The position numbers and the translations under genes are program-made. A stretch of DNA of 52,593 nucleotides, from NCBI GenBank assembly GCA_002389505.1, contig DGPA01000026.1, positions 184,504 through 237,096 on the forward strand, given 5' to 3'. Each line of letters starts with the position of its first letter. Within the stretch, counting starts at the first letter, position 1. This document shows positions 1 through 8,142 of the stretch, piece after piece. The DNA is from Halieaceae bacterium UBA4452 (lineage in GTDB: Bacteria > Pseudomonadota > Gammaproteobacteria > Pseudomonadales > Halieaceae). The notes beneath the pieces are model-generated. The model was given only the letters and a program-made list of their open reading frames with translations, had not been told where the DNA came from and did no database searches.

Positions 1-149
1 AGAACATGACGCTTATTTTTTTCCGACTGTTGGTGCTGTTGAGGAGTGCTAGCGCCCACCCTCCTGCGGCCCTTTGCCGCGCTGGCCAGCAGCCTGTGCA
101 GTTTACACACAGTCCATTGCGCTCAAGAATAACACAGCTTTGGACAGTC

Positions 150-797
150 ATGCTCGTAGGGCTTGTTGTCGGCGCCCTCCTCTCTGGCAGCACCACCTAT
201 GCTCAGATTATCCCTGATCTTCGGGCCAAAGCAAGGAGCCAATTCGGTCCAGCCGCTGAACAAACGGTGAAAAGCTGGGAGCGACTTATTATCCATGGCC
301 GGAATCAATCGCTGGAAGATCAGTTGCAGCTTACAAACGGCTTTTTTAATGAGCGAGTTCGTTGGGTGAGTGATGAGGAAGTCTGGGGTACCGAAGACTA
401 TTGGGCAACACCACTGGAGAGCATGGGAAAAGCCCGCGGAGACTGTGAGGACTTTAGTATCGCCAAGTATGCAACACTGCTGTTGATGGGTGTTGATCCG
501 GAGTCGCTACGATTGATTTACGTCAAGGCTAAACGCGGCGGTTTAACGCAAGCGCACATGGTGCTGGCATGGTACGCGTCGGCCACTACACCTCCCCTGA
601 TTTTAGACAACATTGACTTTACTATATTGCCCGCCAATGAACGCGGTGATCTTTTCCCTGTATTTAGCTTCAACGCACAGGCCTTGTGGGTGGGCAATAA
701 AACCGCTCCCTCCAGCGCTAATCCCATTAACCGACTATCCCGCTGGCGCAGCGTACTAAGTAAGATGCGCGACGAGGGTTTTGACTTGGGAATCTAG
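150..797 (+). CDS. lapG: LapG-type periplasmic cysteine protease (transglutaminase-like)
   Basis: This is a bacterial transglutaminase-like cysteine proteinase of the LapG family, which cuts the N-terminus of LapA-type adhesins in the periplasm and releases them from the surface. From the chosen ATG, residues 1-18 look like a signal peptide ending TTYA before Q. The catalytic triad is visible as C99 in GDCEDF, H136 in QAHMVL and D153 in ILDN; acidic residues flanking the Cys match the family's calcium-binding position. The reading frame stays open back to position 6, so a longer start or a different N-terminus cannot be excluded; ATG 150 is preferred because the signal peptide begins there. 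lapD starts 9 bases downstream, so the two are surely co-transcribed. Its likely target is the TAAG site in the adhesin encoded at 3248-5908. Confidence 0.9.
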   Translation: MLVGLVVGALLSGSTTYAQIIPDLRAKARSQFGPAAEQTVKSWERLIIHGRNQSLEDQLQLTNGFFNERVRWVSDEEVWGTEDYWATPLESMGKARGDCEDFSIAKYATLLLMGVDPESLRLIYVKAKRGGLTQAHMVLAWYASATTPPLILDNIDFTILPANERGDLFPVFSFNAQALWVGNKTAPSSANPINRLSRWRSVLSKMRDEGFDLGI

Positions 798-806
798 GAG
801 ACCACT

Positions 807-2720
807 ATGTCCCTTTATAAACAATTATGGATATCCGTCGCTCTACTGATGCTGGTGATCTTTGGTATTACCTTTGCCATTAACGGCGTCAGCAGTAGTC
901 GCTATTTGGAGCAGCAGCTCTCTCTTAAAAACAGTGATGATGCAACGGCCCTGGCCTTATCCCTGTCGCAGCAAGCATTGGATCCGGTGATTCTCGAACT
1001 GCAGCTCGCTGCCAAGTTGGATCAGGGGTCCTACGAATATATTGAGCTGCTTGATCCGAATGGAGAAGTGATTTTTAGTCGAAGCAACACGATGACAGAG
1101 GTAGACACACCAAGGTGGATAACTAGGGTATTCCCCATCTACTCGACCCCCGGTACCGCGACCATCTCGAACGGCTGGAATCCCGTTGGTGAGTTATCAC
1201 TAAAAAGCCATGACCAATTTGCGTATGCGGAGCTCTGGAATGGTGCAAAACGAACACTGCTCGCCCTACTACTGGCGATTGTTTTTGCCAGTATTATCGG
1301 TAGTTTAGCACTCCGCATCATTCTACAACCCCTACGTCAGGTTGTGGGTCAGGCTCAAGCTATGGGCGAGCGCCGCTTCATCACGCTTGCTGAACCCTTC
1401 ACTACCGAATTTGCCGAAGTCACTCGATCGATGAATGAATTGGCACGCCGGGTGCGTGACATGCTGAACCGCGAATCCGAGCGACTCACTCGCCAGCGAG
1501 AGATAACCGATCTCGACAAAACAACGGGGATCTTACAACGCGAACCGTTTATGGCACGGCTTAGTGCAAAGCTGGCCTCGGATGGTGTGGATGCACGGGG
1601 TTCAGTGGCGCTCGTTCGGCTGGGCAACCTTGTACGGCTTAACCAACACTATGGTCGTCAAAATATTGATACATTGCTCAACGATATAGGCTCAGCGTTA
1701 ATACAGTTTGCGACCACAGAGACCCGCTGGGTGACCGGGAGGCTTAACGGATCCGACTTTTGTATTATTGCCCCGGGAGAAGACAATCCTAAGCATTTAG
1801 GAGAGGTCTTGCAGCGCATCTTATACGATGCCCTCGATCACCATGCCATGCGACGAGATGCGCATGTACCTGGCTCCTGTGTCGCTTACATCAGTGGCGA
1901 TACGATCGCCCAGATTATGACCAGCTTAGATGGCGCTTTGCTCGCCGCCGATGGCGAGAATGAATCTACCCTGGTTGTTGCTACTCGAGGTGCAAGCAGT
2001 GCTCTACCAGCTCGAGAGCAGGCGGCCATGTGGAAAAAGGAGCTAAACAACGCTCTGACTGAAGGTCGGTTATTCATGCAAACATTCCCTGTCCTGGACG
2101 CACACCATAAATTGCTGCATATGGAAGGTATGATTAGACTAAACATTAACGATGATATCCGATCAGCCGGGGAGTTCATGCCATGGGTGCATCGTTTAGA
2201 CCTTGGCGGGCAAATAGATCGTGAAATGATAGTGTTGGGCATTGACAACATTAAGCGGCAAGCGCAACCCACCTGTATTAATTTAACCGCGACGAGTCTT
2301 ACGGATCCAACCTTCACTGCATGGCTAGAAGATTACCTCAGCAAGAATAGCGAGGCCACCAAGCGCTTGAGTCTCGAGATTGATGAAACCGCCTCCTTCA
2401 CCTATGACGACGGTTTCAGACGACTCGCCACATGTGCACGGAAATTCGGCGTTCAAATGGGCATCGAACACATGGGCTATCGTATCAGCGACATTGGTAA
2501 GTTAAGTGAGTTGGGCGCGGATTATATTAAAATTGACAGTCTGTTCATCCGTGATCTGCAGATTAACCCCGGCAACTTAGCCCTCGTGCGTACCTATGCC
2601 AATATTGCTCAGTCACTCGGGTTGGCGTGTATCGCGGAGGGTGTTGGAAACGACCAAGAGCACGAGGCTGTTATCGAAGCTGGCGTCACGGGCGCCTGCG
2701 GTCCCGGCATTACTCTTTGA
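807..2720 (+). CDS. lapD: LapD-like inner-membrane c-di-GMP receptor (degenerate GGDEF-EAL)
   Basis: LapD senses cytoplasmic c-di-GMP and, when bound, holds LapG through its periplasmic domain so that the adhesin stays on the surface. Visible order in 637 residues: TM helix (about 8-26), periplasmic domain ending in GWNPVGELSLKSHDQFAY (about 123-140), second TM (about 150-172), HAMP-like linker, a GGDEF-like domain with NGSDF (314-318) instead of GGDEF, and an EAL-like domain with EGM (440-442) in place of EAL. Both enzymatic motifs are broken, as expected of a receptor and not an enzyme. The C-terminus GACGPGITL resembles the usual LapD ending, so the protein looks complete. A clear AGGAG lies 6 bases before the ATG. 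The gene follows lapG and converges on the adhesin cluster. Confidence 0.9.
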   Translation: MSLYKQLWISVALLMLVIFGITFAINGVSSSRYLEQQLSLKNSDDATALALSLSQQALDPVILELQLAAKLDQGSYEYIELLDPNGEVIFSRSNTMTEVDTPRWITRVFPIYSTPGTATISNGWNPVGELSLKSHDQFAYAELWNGAKRTLLALLLAIVFASIIGSLALRIILQPLRQVVGQAQAMGERRFITLAEPFTTEFAEVTRSMNELARRVRDMLNRESERLTRQREITDLDKTTGILQREPFMARLSAKLASDGVDARGSVALVRLGNLVRLNQHYGRQNIDTLLNDIGSALIQFATTETRWVTGRLNGSDFCIIAPGEDNPKHLGEVLQRILYDALDHHAMRRDAHVPGSCVAYISGDTIAQIMTSLDGALLAADGENESTLVVATRGASSALPAREQAAMWKKELNNALTEGRLFMQTFPVLDAHHKLLHMEGMIRLNINDDIRSAGEFMPWVHRLDLGGQIDREMIVLGIDNIKRQAQPTCINLTATSLTDPTFTAWLEDYLSKNSEATKRLSLEIDETASFTYDDGFRRLATCARKFGVQMGIEHMGYRISDIGKLSELGADYIKIDSLFIRDLQINPGNLALVRTYANIAQSLGLACIAEGVGNDQEHEAVIEAGVTGACGPGITL

Positions 2721-2800
2721 GCCCCGCTGTATTTGCTACTCTCCTCGCTCACATAGTGCGGAGAGTCTCATTGGAGGCAGAATACCAAGGCGAACGAACG

Positions 2801-3121
2801 TTAAAGGATGTCGTCGTCCAGAAGATCTAAAGATTCCCTCGCCCGCGCGCGCAGTTTGCTGCGTTGTAAAAACTTCTGTTGAGCTTCTATCGGTAAATCG
2901 GTGAAATTGATCAGCCCTTTTGCCATTAATACCTCGAGCAAATCGTCAATCACGCGAACAAATTCCCAGTCTGACGCCGCTAGCTCAGCGCTACCGCCGA
3001 CTGAGGTCACAAAAGCTGCCATTTCTCCGCTCAACGCTCCCTGCTCAGGTTCATAACCCACCTCGGGCAAAGCACTGATGGCCACCACCTCACCCTCTTC
3101 ATTGCGCTTCACATATCTCAA
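2801..3121 (-). CDS. Small conserved protein of the family (mis)named tryptophan synthase subunit beta-like
   Basis: A 106-residue soluble protein starting RYVKRNEEGEVV and containing a conserved helical segment (VRVIDDLLEVLMAKGLINF, then TDLP) and a basic region before an acidic tail. From memory it resembles small Pseudomonas proteins that databases label tryptophan synthase subunit beta, although nothing of that enzyme is present; the function is unknown. The start is a TTG at 3121, supported by AGGAGAGG nine bases upstream; a GTG three codons later is the alternative. It lies downstream of the adhesin on the same strand, with 126 bases between, and converges on lapD. Whether it belongs to the Lap system or is merely a neighbour cannot be read from the sequence. 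Confidence 0.75.
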   Translation of the reverse strand: MRYVKRNEEGEVVAISALPEVGYEPEQGALSGEMAAFVTSVGGSAELAASDWEFVRVIDDLLEVLMAKGLINFTDLPIEAQQKFLQRSKLRARARESLDLLDDDIL

Positions 3122-3247
3122 GCTAACAATCCTCTCCTAACATCATCAGCTAGCAATGACTTGCACAGACACGCCGCTCGCGGCGAGGGCTGAAATGATC
3201 AACCCCCCGTAAACGCATCGAGGGTTGACTGCGCTTAATGAGCCCAA

Positions 3248-5908
3248 TTACTGATTCGAACTGTCATCAAATTCACTGTCTTTACCGACATTGATCATCA
3301 AATCAGCTTCGATCATAGTCGCCTCAAAATCATTGGTAGACCCATCAGCCCCGTCTCCATCCACAGCCTCTGGGGAAGCAATCGGCTGCTCACTGTCAGG
3401 TAGAGCCAACTCAGCATCGTCACTAATGACATCAGCAGCGCTAATAGCAAAGCTAATATCCTCCGCGGTAGTCGTCGAACCGTCAGTAAAAATCACCTCT
3501 GACTGACCATGGATGACCACATCGCCATCGGCAGCCGTACCAGACTCGCTATCATTGGCGTAATTTAGGGCAATACTTTCAATACCTAAATCTGTCAACG
3601 AGGTGAGTTCACCGTCATCCGTGATGCCATCAGAATCGATATCCTGCCAGACGGCAAACTGGTCCCACTGATCATCCTGCGCATCGAGCACGCCGTCCTG
3701 GTTGGTGTCGAAGACTTCCGCCACCGCCTCTAGGTCGGTCTGGGCAGTCTCGCTCCACTCAGTGAAGACGTACTCCTTCGAGGCGTTCACAGTACCCGAA
3801 TCATCGACATCGATGACTAACATACCGTCATCGGGTGCGACCCACGCCGTGTTGACCGACTCACCGGTGCCTTCGTCGGTGAATACCACACCCGCGTCGC
3901 GGGAGAGGTATTCGACGCCATCGTTGTCTAGGTCAATACTGATCGGTGCGTCCGTAAATGTAACCACAAACGTGTCAGAACTTTCATCCCCATCTGAATC
4001 GATAACAGTCACATCAAACGTTAGTGGGTCAGAATCAAGCGTAGTTGTTACGTCGGCTGATAAGCCGTTAACCTTAATACTGTTTGATCCATTCCCGTTG
4101 ACGTCAGCTATGGTCACGGTATTAAACGCGAATGATGCATCAGGAAGCTGAATTATCGAATTCGAGCCGCCTGTAGACTTTGGAAGAGAAACATCGGAAA
4201 ACGTTTGGGTCTCTCCAGTAGCCGAGTTACTCAGAGTAATATCGACGGTCATGTCAGATGAAGCGGTGAAATATTCGAGTTCGACATTTGTGATCAACGG
4301 GGTGTAGCTAAAGGTTAATGATTCTTCGGGGTCAAGATTATTACCGGCGACACCGATACCCTGATTCGATGCGTTTACGTCGCCCCCCGTGCCAGAGATT
4401 GTCACCACAATATTATTTTCATCATCAGTAATCTCATAGCTCCCGCTAGGACCTGCAGCGGCTTGACCGCCGGTAAACGTGAAGGTCTCAGTTCCTACCT
4501 CGGTGCTTTGCAGATTAAAGCCATAGGCACCCGTATTTTCATTAAATGTTACCGAATACAGTTCGTTGCCTCCGGCCGAAGCCGTCATCGTCCAAACACC
4601 GTCGGCGCTCCTGACTGTCTCACTGTAGGTAACACCAGACTGGGGAGTACCATTAACATTAATAACCACACTCGCCAATTGATCAGCTCCTGGCTGATAG
4701 CTGCTATTTTCACCCGATGCAGTAGCGCCCACGGAATAGCTGACCGAAAGATCTGCAAAATCTCCGGCCTCAGGTAAATCATCCACAATATCCACATCCA
4801 CCCTCTGCGTGACGGTGCTGCCATTACTGTCGGTCACCACCACATCAATGCTATACACGTTATCCGCATAATCACTGCCTAACGCATGGCTGTAAGCGGT
4901 AGTCTGCGTAAAGGTCACCACGCCTGTTTTCCCATCGATTGAGAATCCGCCTGCCTCTAATCGAGCTTTTACATCCGGCGCAAAAGCGAAGGTATAAATA
5001 CCGGAGCCGCCAGAAGCGATAACTGTAGCCGTATCTGTGGCTTCACCATTCTCAACAATATCTGATTCATTGATGACAATGTCGCCGCTGATGCTGCTGA
5101 TGAGGGTATTAACCCCATAGTCCTCAGTGTCGGTCGCCGTCGCCTCACCGTTGATGCTGCCCGTGCTAGTCGTGACGCTTGCCTCAATGGTGGCATCCGC
5201 ATCCGCCGCCAGGTCTGCACCCGCCACGTCAATGCTAAAGCGACCATCACCGTCCACCGGCCCTGTGTAGGTCTGACCATTTATGGTCAGCGTGACCGTA
5301 TCGCCCTCAGCGACATCGCCTCCGGTCGATCCGCCTATCGCAATCGTCTGACCCGCTTCTGCCGCATCAATAATGTCATCGGCCGTGATATCCGCATCTA
5401 ACGTGATGCTTGCTGTAGCTTCCACAGCCAATAACAGGTCAGGATCAAACACGCTTTGAGCAATATCTACTGTCAGATTGGCTTCAGTGGCCGCGTTATT
5501 CACGTCTTGCAGCTCGGGTAATCCAAACCCGATCCGACCCAATCGAATAAACGAACCGCCCCCCGTACCAATTCCAGCTGCGGTTGCCTCAAGCCTCGCC
5601 AATATGTCGTTTTCGCCACTCTCAAGGGCGGCGATTAATGCCGTCAAAGAGTCCTCTTCGATCATTGATTCTTCAGCTGTGTTTCCCCCCAGAATAACTT
5701 CGTTGCTGAGCAATAGCTCACGATCTCCAGGCAGTACAATGGCCGGAGCATCAGGCACAGTGACTTCCACAACGCTGCCGCCAGCCGTAACCAGCACCTC
5801 ACCCTCATAAACATCATCACCCAACCGCAGTTCACGCAGGGTTCCATTTTCGGCGCGCGCATACGCCACACCGATTATCTTAGACACTGTTCCTATTGAC
5901 TCGGCCAT
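3248..5908 (-). CDS. Short LapA-like type I-secreted adhesin
   Basis: An 886-residue acidic repeat-type surface protein. Residues 1 to about 105 match the LapA retention module (starts MAESIGTVSKIIGVAYA), followed by TAAG at 109-112, the LapG processing motif. Then come one Ig-like repeat (about 165-265), a cadherin-like repeat (about 270-380), a long beta-rich segment typical of T1SS proteins (about 385-670), and a C-terminal part with four calcium-binding-like loops (DLDNDG, DVDDSG, DTNQDG, DIDSDG). No RTX nonapeptide block is seen. Known LapA adhesins run to thousands of residues, so this one is unusually small. ATG 5908 is chosen because AAGGAA lies 9 bases upstream and it gives the family N-terminus; the frame is open to 5992. 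Secretion is presumably by LapB-LapC encoded just upstream. Confidence 0.85.
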   Translation of the reverse strand: MAESIGTVSKIIGVAYARAENGTLRELRLGDDVYEGEVLVTAGGSVVEVTVPDAPAIVLPGDRELLLSNEVILGGNTAEESMIEEDSLTALIAALESGENDILARLEATAAGIGTGGGSFIRLGRIGFGLPELQDVNNAATEANLTVDIAQSVFDPDLLLAVEATASITLDADITADDIIDAAEAGQTIAIGGSTGGDVAEGDTVTLTINGQTYTGPVDGDGRFSIDVAGADLAADADATIEASVTTSTGSINGEATATDTEDYGVNTLISSISGDIVINESDIVENGEATDTATVIASGGSGIYTFAFAPDVKARLEAGGFSIDGKTGVVTFTQTTAYSHALGSDYADNVYSIDVVVTDSNGSTVTQRVDVDIVDDLPEAGDFADLSVSYSVGATASGENSSYQPGADQLASVVINVNGTPQSGVTYSETVRSADGVWTMTASAGGNELYSVTFNENTGAYGFNLQSTEVGTETFTFTGGQAAAGPSGSYEITDDENNIVVTISGTGGDVNASNQGIGVAGNNLDPEESLTFSYTPLITNVELEYFTASSDMTVDITLSNSATGETQTFSDVSLPKSTGGSNSIIQLPDASFAFNTVTIADVNGNGSNSIKVNGLSADVTTTLDSDPLTFDVTVIDSDGDESSDTFVVTFTDAPISIDLDNDGVEYLSRDAGVVFTDEGTGESVNTAWVAPDDGMLVIDVDDSGTVNASKEYVFTEWSETAQTDLEAVAEVFDTNQDGVLDAQDDQWDQFAVWQDIDSDGITDDGELTSLTDLGIESIALNYANDSESGTAADGDVVIHGQSEVIFTDGSTTTAEDISFAISAADVISDDAELALPDSEQPIASPEAVDGDGADGSTNDFEATMIEADLMINVGKDSEFDDSSNQ
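5573..5584 (-). other. Codons for the TAAG LapG cleavage motif
   Basis: The codons ACC GCA GCT GGA, read on the minus strand, encode T109-A110-A111-G112 of the adhesin in the context LEATAAGIGTGGG. LapG proteases of the Pseudomonas type cut between the two alanines of a TAAG motif lying at about this distance from the N-terminus. The position right after the retention module, and the presence of lapG in the window, support a functional site. Confidence 0.8.
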
Positions 5909-6006
5909 CTCACTTTCCTTATTGGGTACTGACTGTAAGTAGGGGCAATCCTGCCTGTAATAGACACGTTTCCGACATGTACCAAAGGGCAATAGTGAGT
6001 AAAAAA

Positions 6007-6022
6007 TGTGACGCGGCTCACA
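6007..6022. promoter_or_regulatory. CRP/Vfr-type operator upstream of the adhesin
   Basis: The palindrome TGTGA-CGCGGC-TCACA has both conserved half-sites of the CRP/Vfr consensus intact, with the six-base spacer, and is flanked by AAA and CTTT as in the extended consensus. It is centred about 106 bases upstream of the adhesin ATG and downstream of the luxR-type gene. On the minus strand a TATTAC hexamer near 5958-5963 would put the site at about -61, the class I activator position, but that promoter is weak and only inferred. The regulator is not encoded here. Confidence 0.6.
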
Positions 6023-6094
6023 CTTTCATCGCAACCACGCATTTCCAACAACCTACTAGGGACTAGGATCGTCACCTCAGAGCATCGACCGCAG

Positions 6095-6715
6095 TCAGTG
6101 AACGGGCAGGCGATTAACTAGGAGCGCGAGCTGCACACGATCCCGAAGACTGAGCTTGTCAAAAATGGAGGTGAGATGTGCCTTCACTGTCCGCTCGCTC
6201 ACCGCTAACGTCGTCGCAATCTCTCTATTATTTGCGCCACGCCCCACCTCCAATGCCACTTGGTGCTCGCGCTCAGTCAGACTTTCGAATCCCTGAGGGA
6301 TGGCTATTGGCGGGCCACTATCAATACGAATAGCTGCGGACACCAGTCGCTGCAGAAGAATGGGCGGCATCCAATAACCCCCTGCCATGACGGCGGTCGC
6401 CACTTCTTGCAGTTGACTGGGCGGGGCTTGGGCGTGGCAATAGCCCCGAGCGCCCGAAGAAAGCATGCCGTAGGCCTCAGCCTCACTCGGCAAATAACTA
6501 AGTACCATGACACGAATATCTTCGGCGGCCAACGCCACTATAGCGCTCTGTGCTTGATCATTATCAAATGGTGAAATGTCCAGCCAACAGCCATCACCGG
6601 GACGGTGAACCCGAGTCAAGTAGGCCTTTACCGTTGGTATGATCTGCAAATCGGGAAATGCCTGATACCAACGTGCACTGGGTTGAGCTGAAGGGGTAAT
6701 AAAGACCGGTTTCAT
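6095..6715 (-). CDS. LuxR/NarL-type response-regulator-like transcription factor with atypical receiver
   Basis: A 206-residue DNA-binding regulator. The C-terminal half (about 143-200) is a clear LuxR-type helix-turn-helix: LTEREHQVALEVG, then NREIATTLAVSERTVKAHL. The N-terminal half is receiver-like but degenerate: the paired acidic residues expected after the first strand are absent (VFITPSAQ), the possible phosphoacceptor is D46 in CWLDIS, and the usual lysine after the GxxGY segment is missing (ARGYCHAQ). It may therefore work without phosphorylation. The start ATG overlaps the lapC stop by one base (TAATG), so it is the last gene of a lapB-lapC-regulator operon, and it sits directly before the adhesin gene. 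A role in adhesin or transporter expression is likely by position only. Confidence 0.85.
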   Translation of the reverse strand: MKPVFITPSAQPSARWYQAFPDLQIIPTVKAYLTRVHRPGDGCWLDISPFDNDQAQSAIVALAAEDIRVMVLSYLPSEAEAYGMLSSGARGYCHAQAPPSQLQEVATAVMAGGYWMPPILLQRLVSAAIRIDSGPPIAIPQGFESLTEREHQVALEVGRGANNREIATTLAVSERTVKAHLTSIFDKLSLRDRVQLALLVNRLPVH

Positions 6716-8142
6716 TACCGCTCTGACAGCGCGCGCTGGTGGGCGCGTAGTACCGGCTTCAAAAGATACGATAAGACGGTGCGCTTGCCAGTCAAAATAT
6801 CGACCTCTACGGTCATGCCGGGAATAATCGGTTTATCGGCACCGAACTCTGTGTTTTCCGTGCGCACACCCACCTCGTAAAATGCTTTGCCCTCCTCGTC
6901 GACAACGGTATCCACACCAATTTGCTCAACTTCACCCCTGAGACCCCCGTAAACAACAAAGTCATAAGCAGTAACTTTGACGTTGGCCACCTGTCCTGGG
7001 GCCAAAAAAGCAATGTCTTGGGGACGAACGCGAACTTCAACGAGGAGCGTATCGTCAGTGGGAATGAGTTCAATAATATCCCTGCCGGGTAGGACTATGC
7101 CCCCCTCGGTGTTGTAAAAAAGTTGTTTAATTGTGCCGCTTACCGGGGACGTTAGATTGGTCTGACGAACACGATCAGATAGCCCCTCGGAGGCCTCTGT
7201 TAGCGCATTAATCCGCGTTACGGTGTCAGTGAGCTGTTGCCTGGCTTCGTTGGTGAATTCGAGTTTCACACCGCGTAATTTCCCTTGCGCCTCGGCGATG
7301 GCGGCCTTGACTCCGTCAAGCTGCGCTCGGGTTTGCTTTAATTCTCCCTCGGCTTTGTTTACCTCTCGTTCAAGGCGTAAAATTTCTATCTCAGAGACAG
7401 CCCCCGAGGCTATCATTGGTCGAGTCTTGCTGAGCTCTTCATCGGCCAACTCTAGCTCGGTAAACAGCTGAGACTCGCGCGCTACTAATTCAGTCAGCTC
7501 CTCTTGCCGCTGGAGCAGTTGCTGGTCGGCAATGCCCTCTTGGACGCTCAGCGCGTCCAACGTTGACAAATACAGCTGCTGCTCTTGAGAGACAATATCA
7601 GGGGCATCGACGAGCATCTTGGTCGTTGGTTTGAAGGGCGTCGCATCGACGACTGCGCGCAAGCGCGCCGCGCGAATCGTCAGGCCTGCCAGCTCGGCTC
7701 GGCTCTCACCCAGACTCGCCAAAGACCGCGTCTGATCTAACTTGAGCAACATCTGGCCTTTTTGGACGACATCGCCTTCGCGAACCAAAATTTCGGTGAC
7801 AACACCGCCGTCTTGAGAGCCAATGATCTGCACCTGCCGCGATGGGATCACTTTACCTTGTCCGCGGGTGACCGTATCAATGTCAGAAATAGACGCCCAA
7901 ATAACCAGTAATATCACCACACCAGCAAGACCATAGAGCAGTCGCTTAGCCCGCAAGGGCTCTTGCTCTATGAGTGCCTGCTCCGCCAGCACATCCCAAT
8001 CAACTCCCCGGGCAATGGAGCGCCGATCCATGGCACTCAGACTCGGTAGAACGCCCTCATCGGGGGCCCCGGTGGTATCGCTGCTGATAGAAGAGCTACT
8101 AGAAGAGGATCTGTCCTTAACGTTCCGCCATGGGGCCATCAT
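6715..8142 (-). CDS. lapC: LapC/HlyD-type membrane fusion protein of a type I secretion system
   Basis: This 475-residue protein is the periplasmic adaptor that links the ABC transporter LapB to an outer-membrane TolC-like channel during adhesin export. It has a cytoplasmic tail with a serine run (residues 12-18), one TM helix (about 67-85, LLYGLAGVVILLVIWASI), a biotinyl/lipoyl-like segment (GQGKVIPSRQVQIIGSQDGG) before and after a long coiled coil (about 190-310), and the HlyD family C-terminal beta barrel including TSPVSGTIKQL and PGMTVEVDILTGKRT. The start overlaps the lapB stop by one base (TGATG), and its stop overlaps the next gene, indicating translational coupling. No outer-membrane partner gene is in the window. 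Confidence 0.92.
   Translation of the reverse strand: MMAPWRNVKDRSSSSSSSISSDTTGAPDEGVLPSLSAMDRRSIARGVDWDVLAEQALIEQEPLRAKRLLYGLAGVVILLVIWASISDIDTVTRGQGKVIPSRQVQIIGSQDGGVVTEILVREGDVVQKGQMLLKLDQTRSLASLGESRAELAGLTIRAARLRAVVDATPFKPTTKMLVDAPDIVSQEQQLYLSTLDALSVQEGIADQQLLQRQEELTELVARESQLFTELELADEELSKTRPMIASGAVSEIEILRLEREVNKAEGELKQTRAQLDGVKAAIAEAQGKLRGVKLEFTNEARQQLTDTVTRINALTEASEGLSDRVRQTNLTSPVSGTIKQLFYNTEGGIVLPGRDIIELIPTDDTLLVEVRVRPQDIAFLAPGQVANVKVTAYDFVVYGGLRGEVEQIGVDTVVDEEGKAFYEVGVRTENTEFGADKPIIPGMTVEVDILTGKRTVLSYLLKPVLRAHQRALSER

Noticed and set aside
2738..2766. Inverted repeat ACTCTCC / GGAGAGT between lapD and the small gene, considered as terminator
   Set aside because: No T-run on either strand and a 15-base loop, so not supported as an intrinsic terminator.
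2596..2904. Two + strand open frames over the 3' end of lapD, suggesting a frameshift in the EAL-like domain
   Set aside because: LapD already ends in a family-like GPGI tail, and the alternative frames show no EAL sequence or other recognisable domain.
3199..3228. Inverted repeat TCAACCC / GGGTTGA downstream of the adhesin
   Set aside because: Large loop and no T-run; too weak to call the adhesin terminator.
3291..5810. Long open frames antisense or out of frame within the adhesin gene
   Set aside because: They follow from the repetitive Asp/Thr/Ser-rich codons; no domain, start signal or independent ribosome-binding site.
6023..6060. Possible sigma-54 promoter (GG ... GC elements) upstream of the adhesin
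   Set aside because: GG and GC are spaced 12, not 10, bases apart and the flanking consensus is poor.
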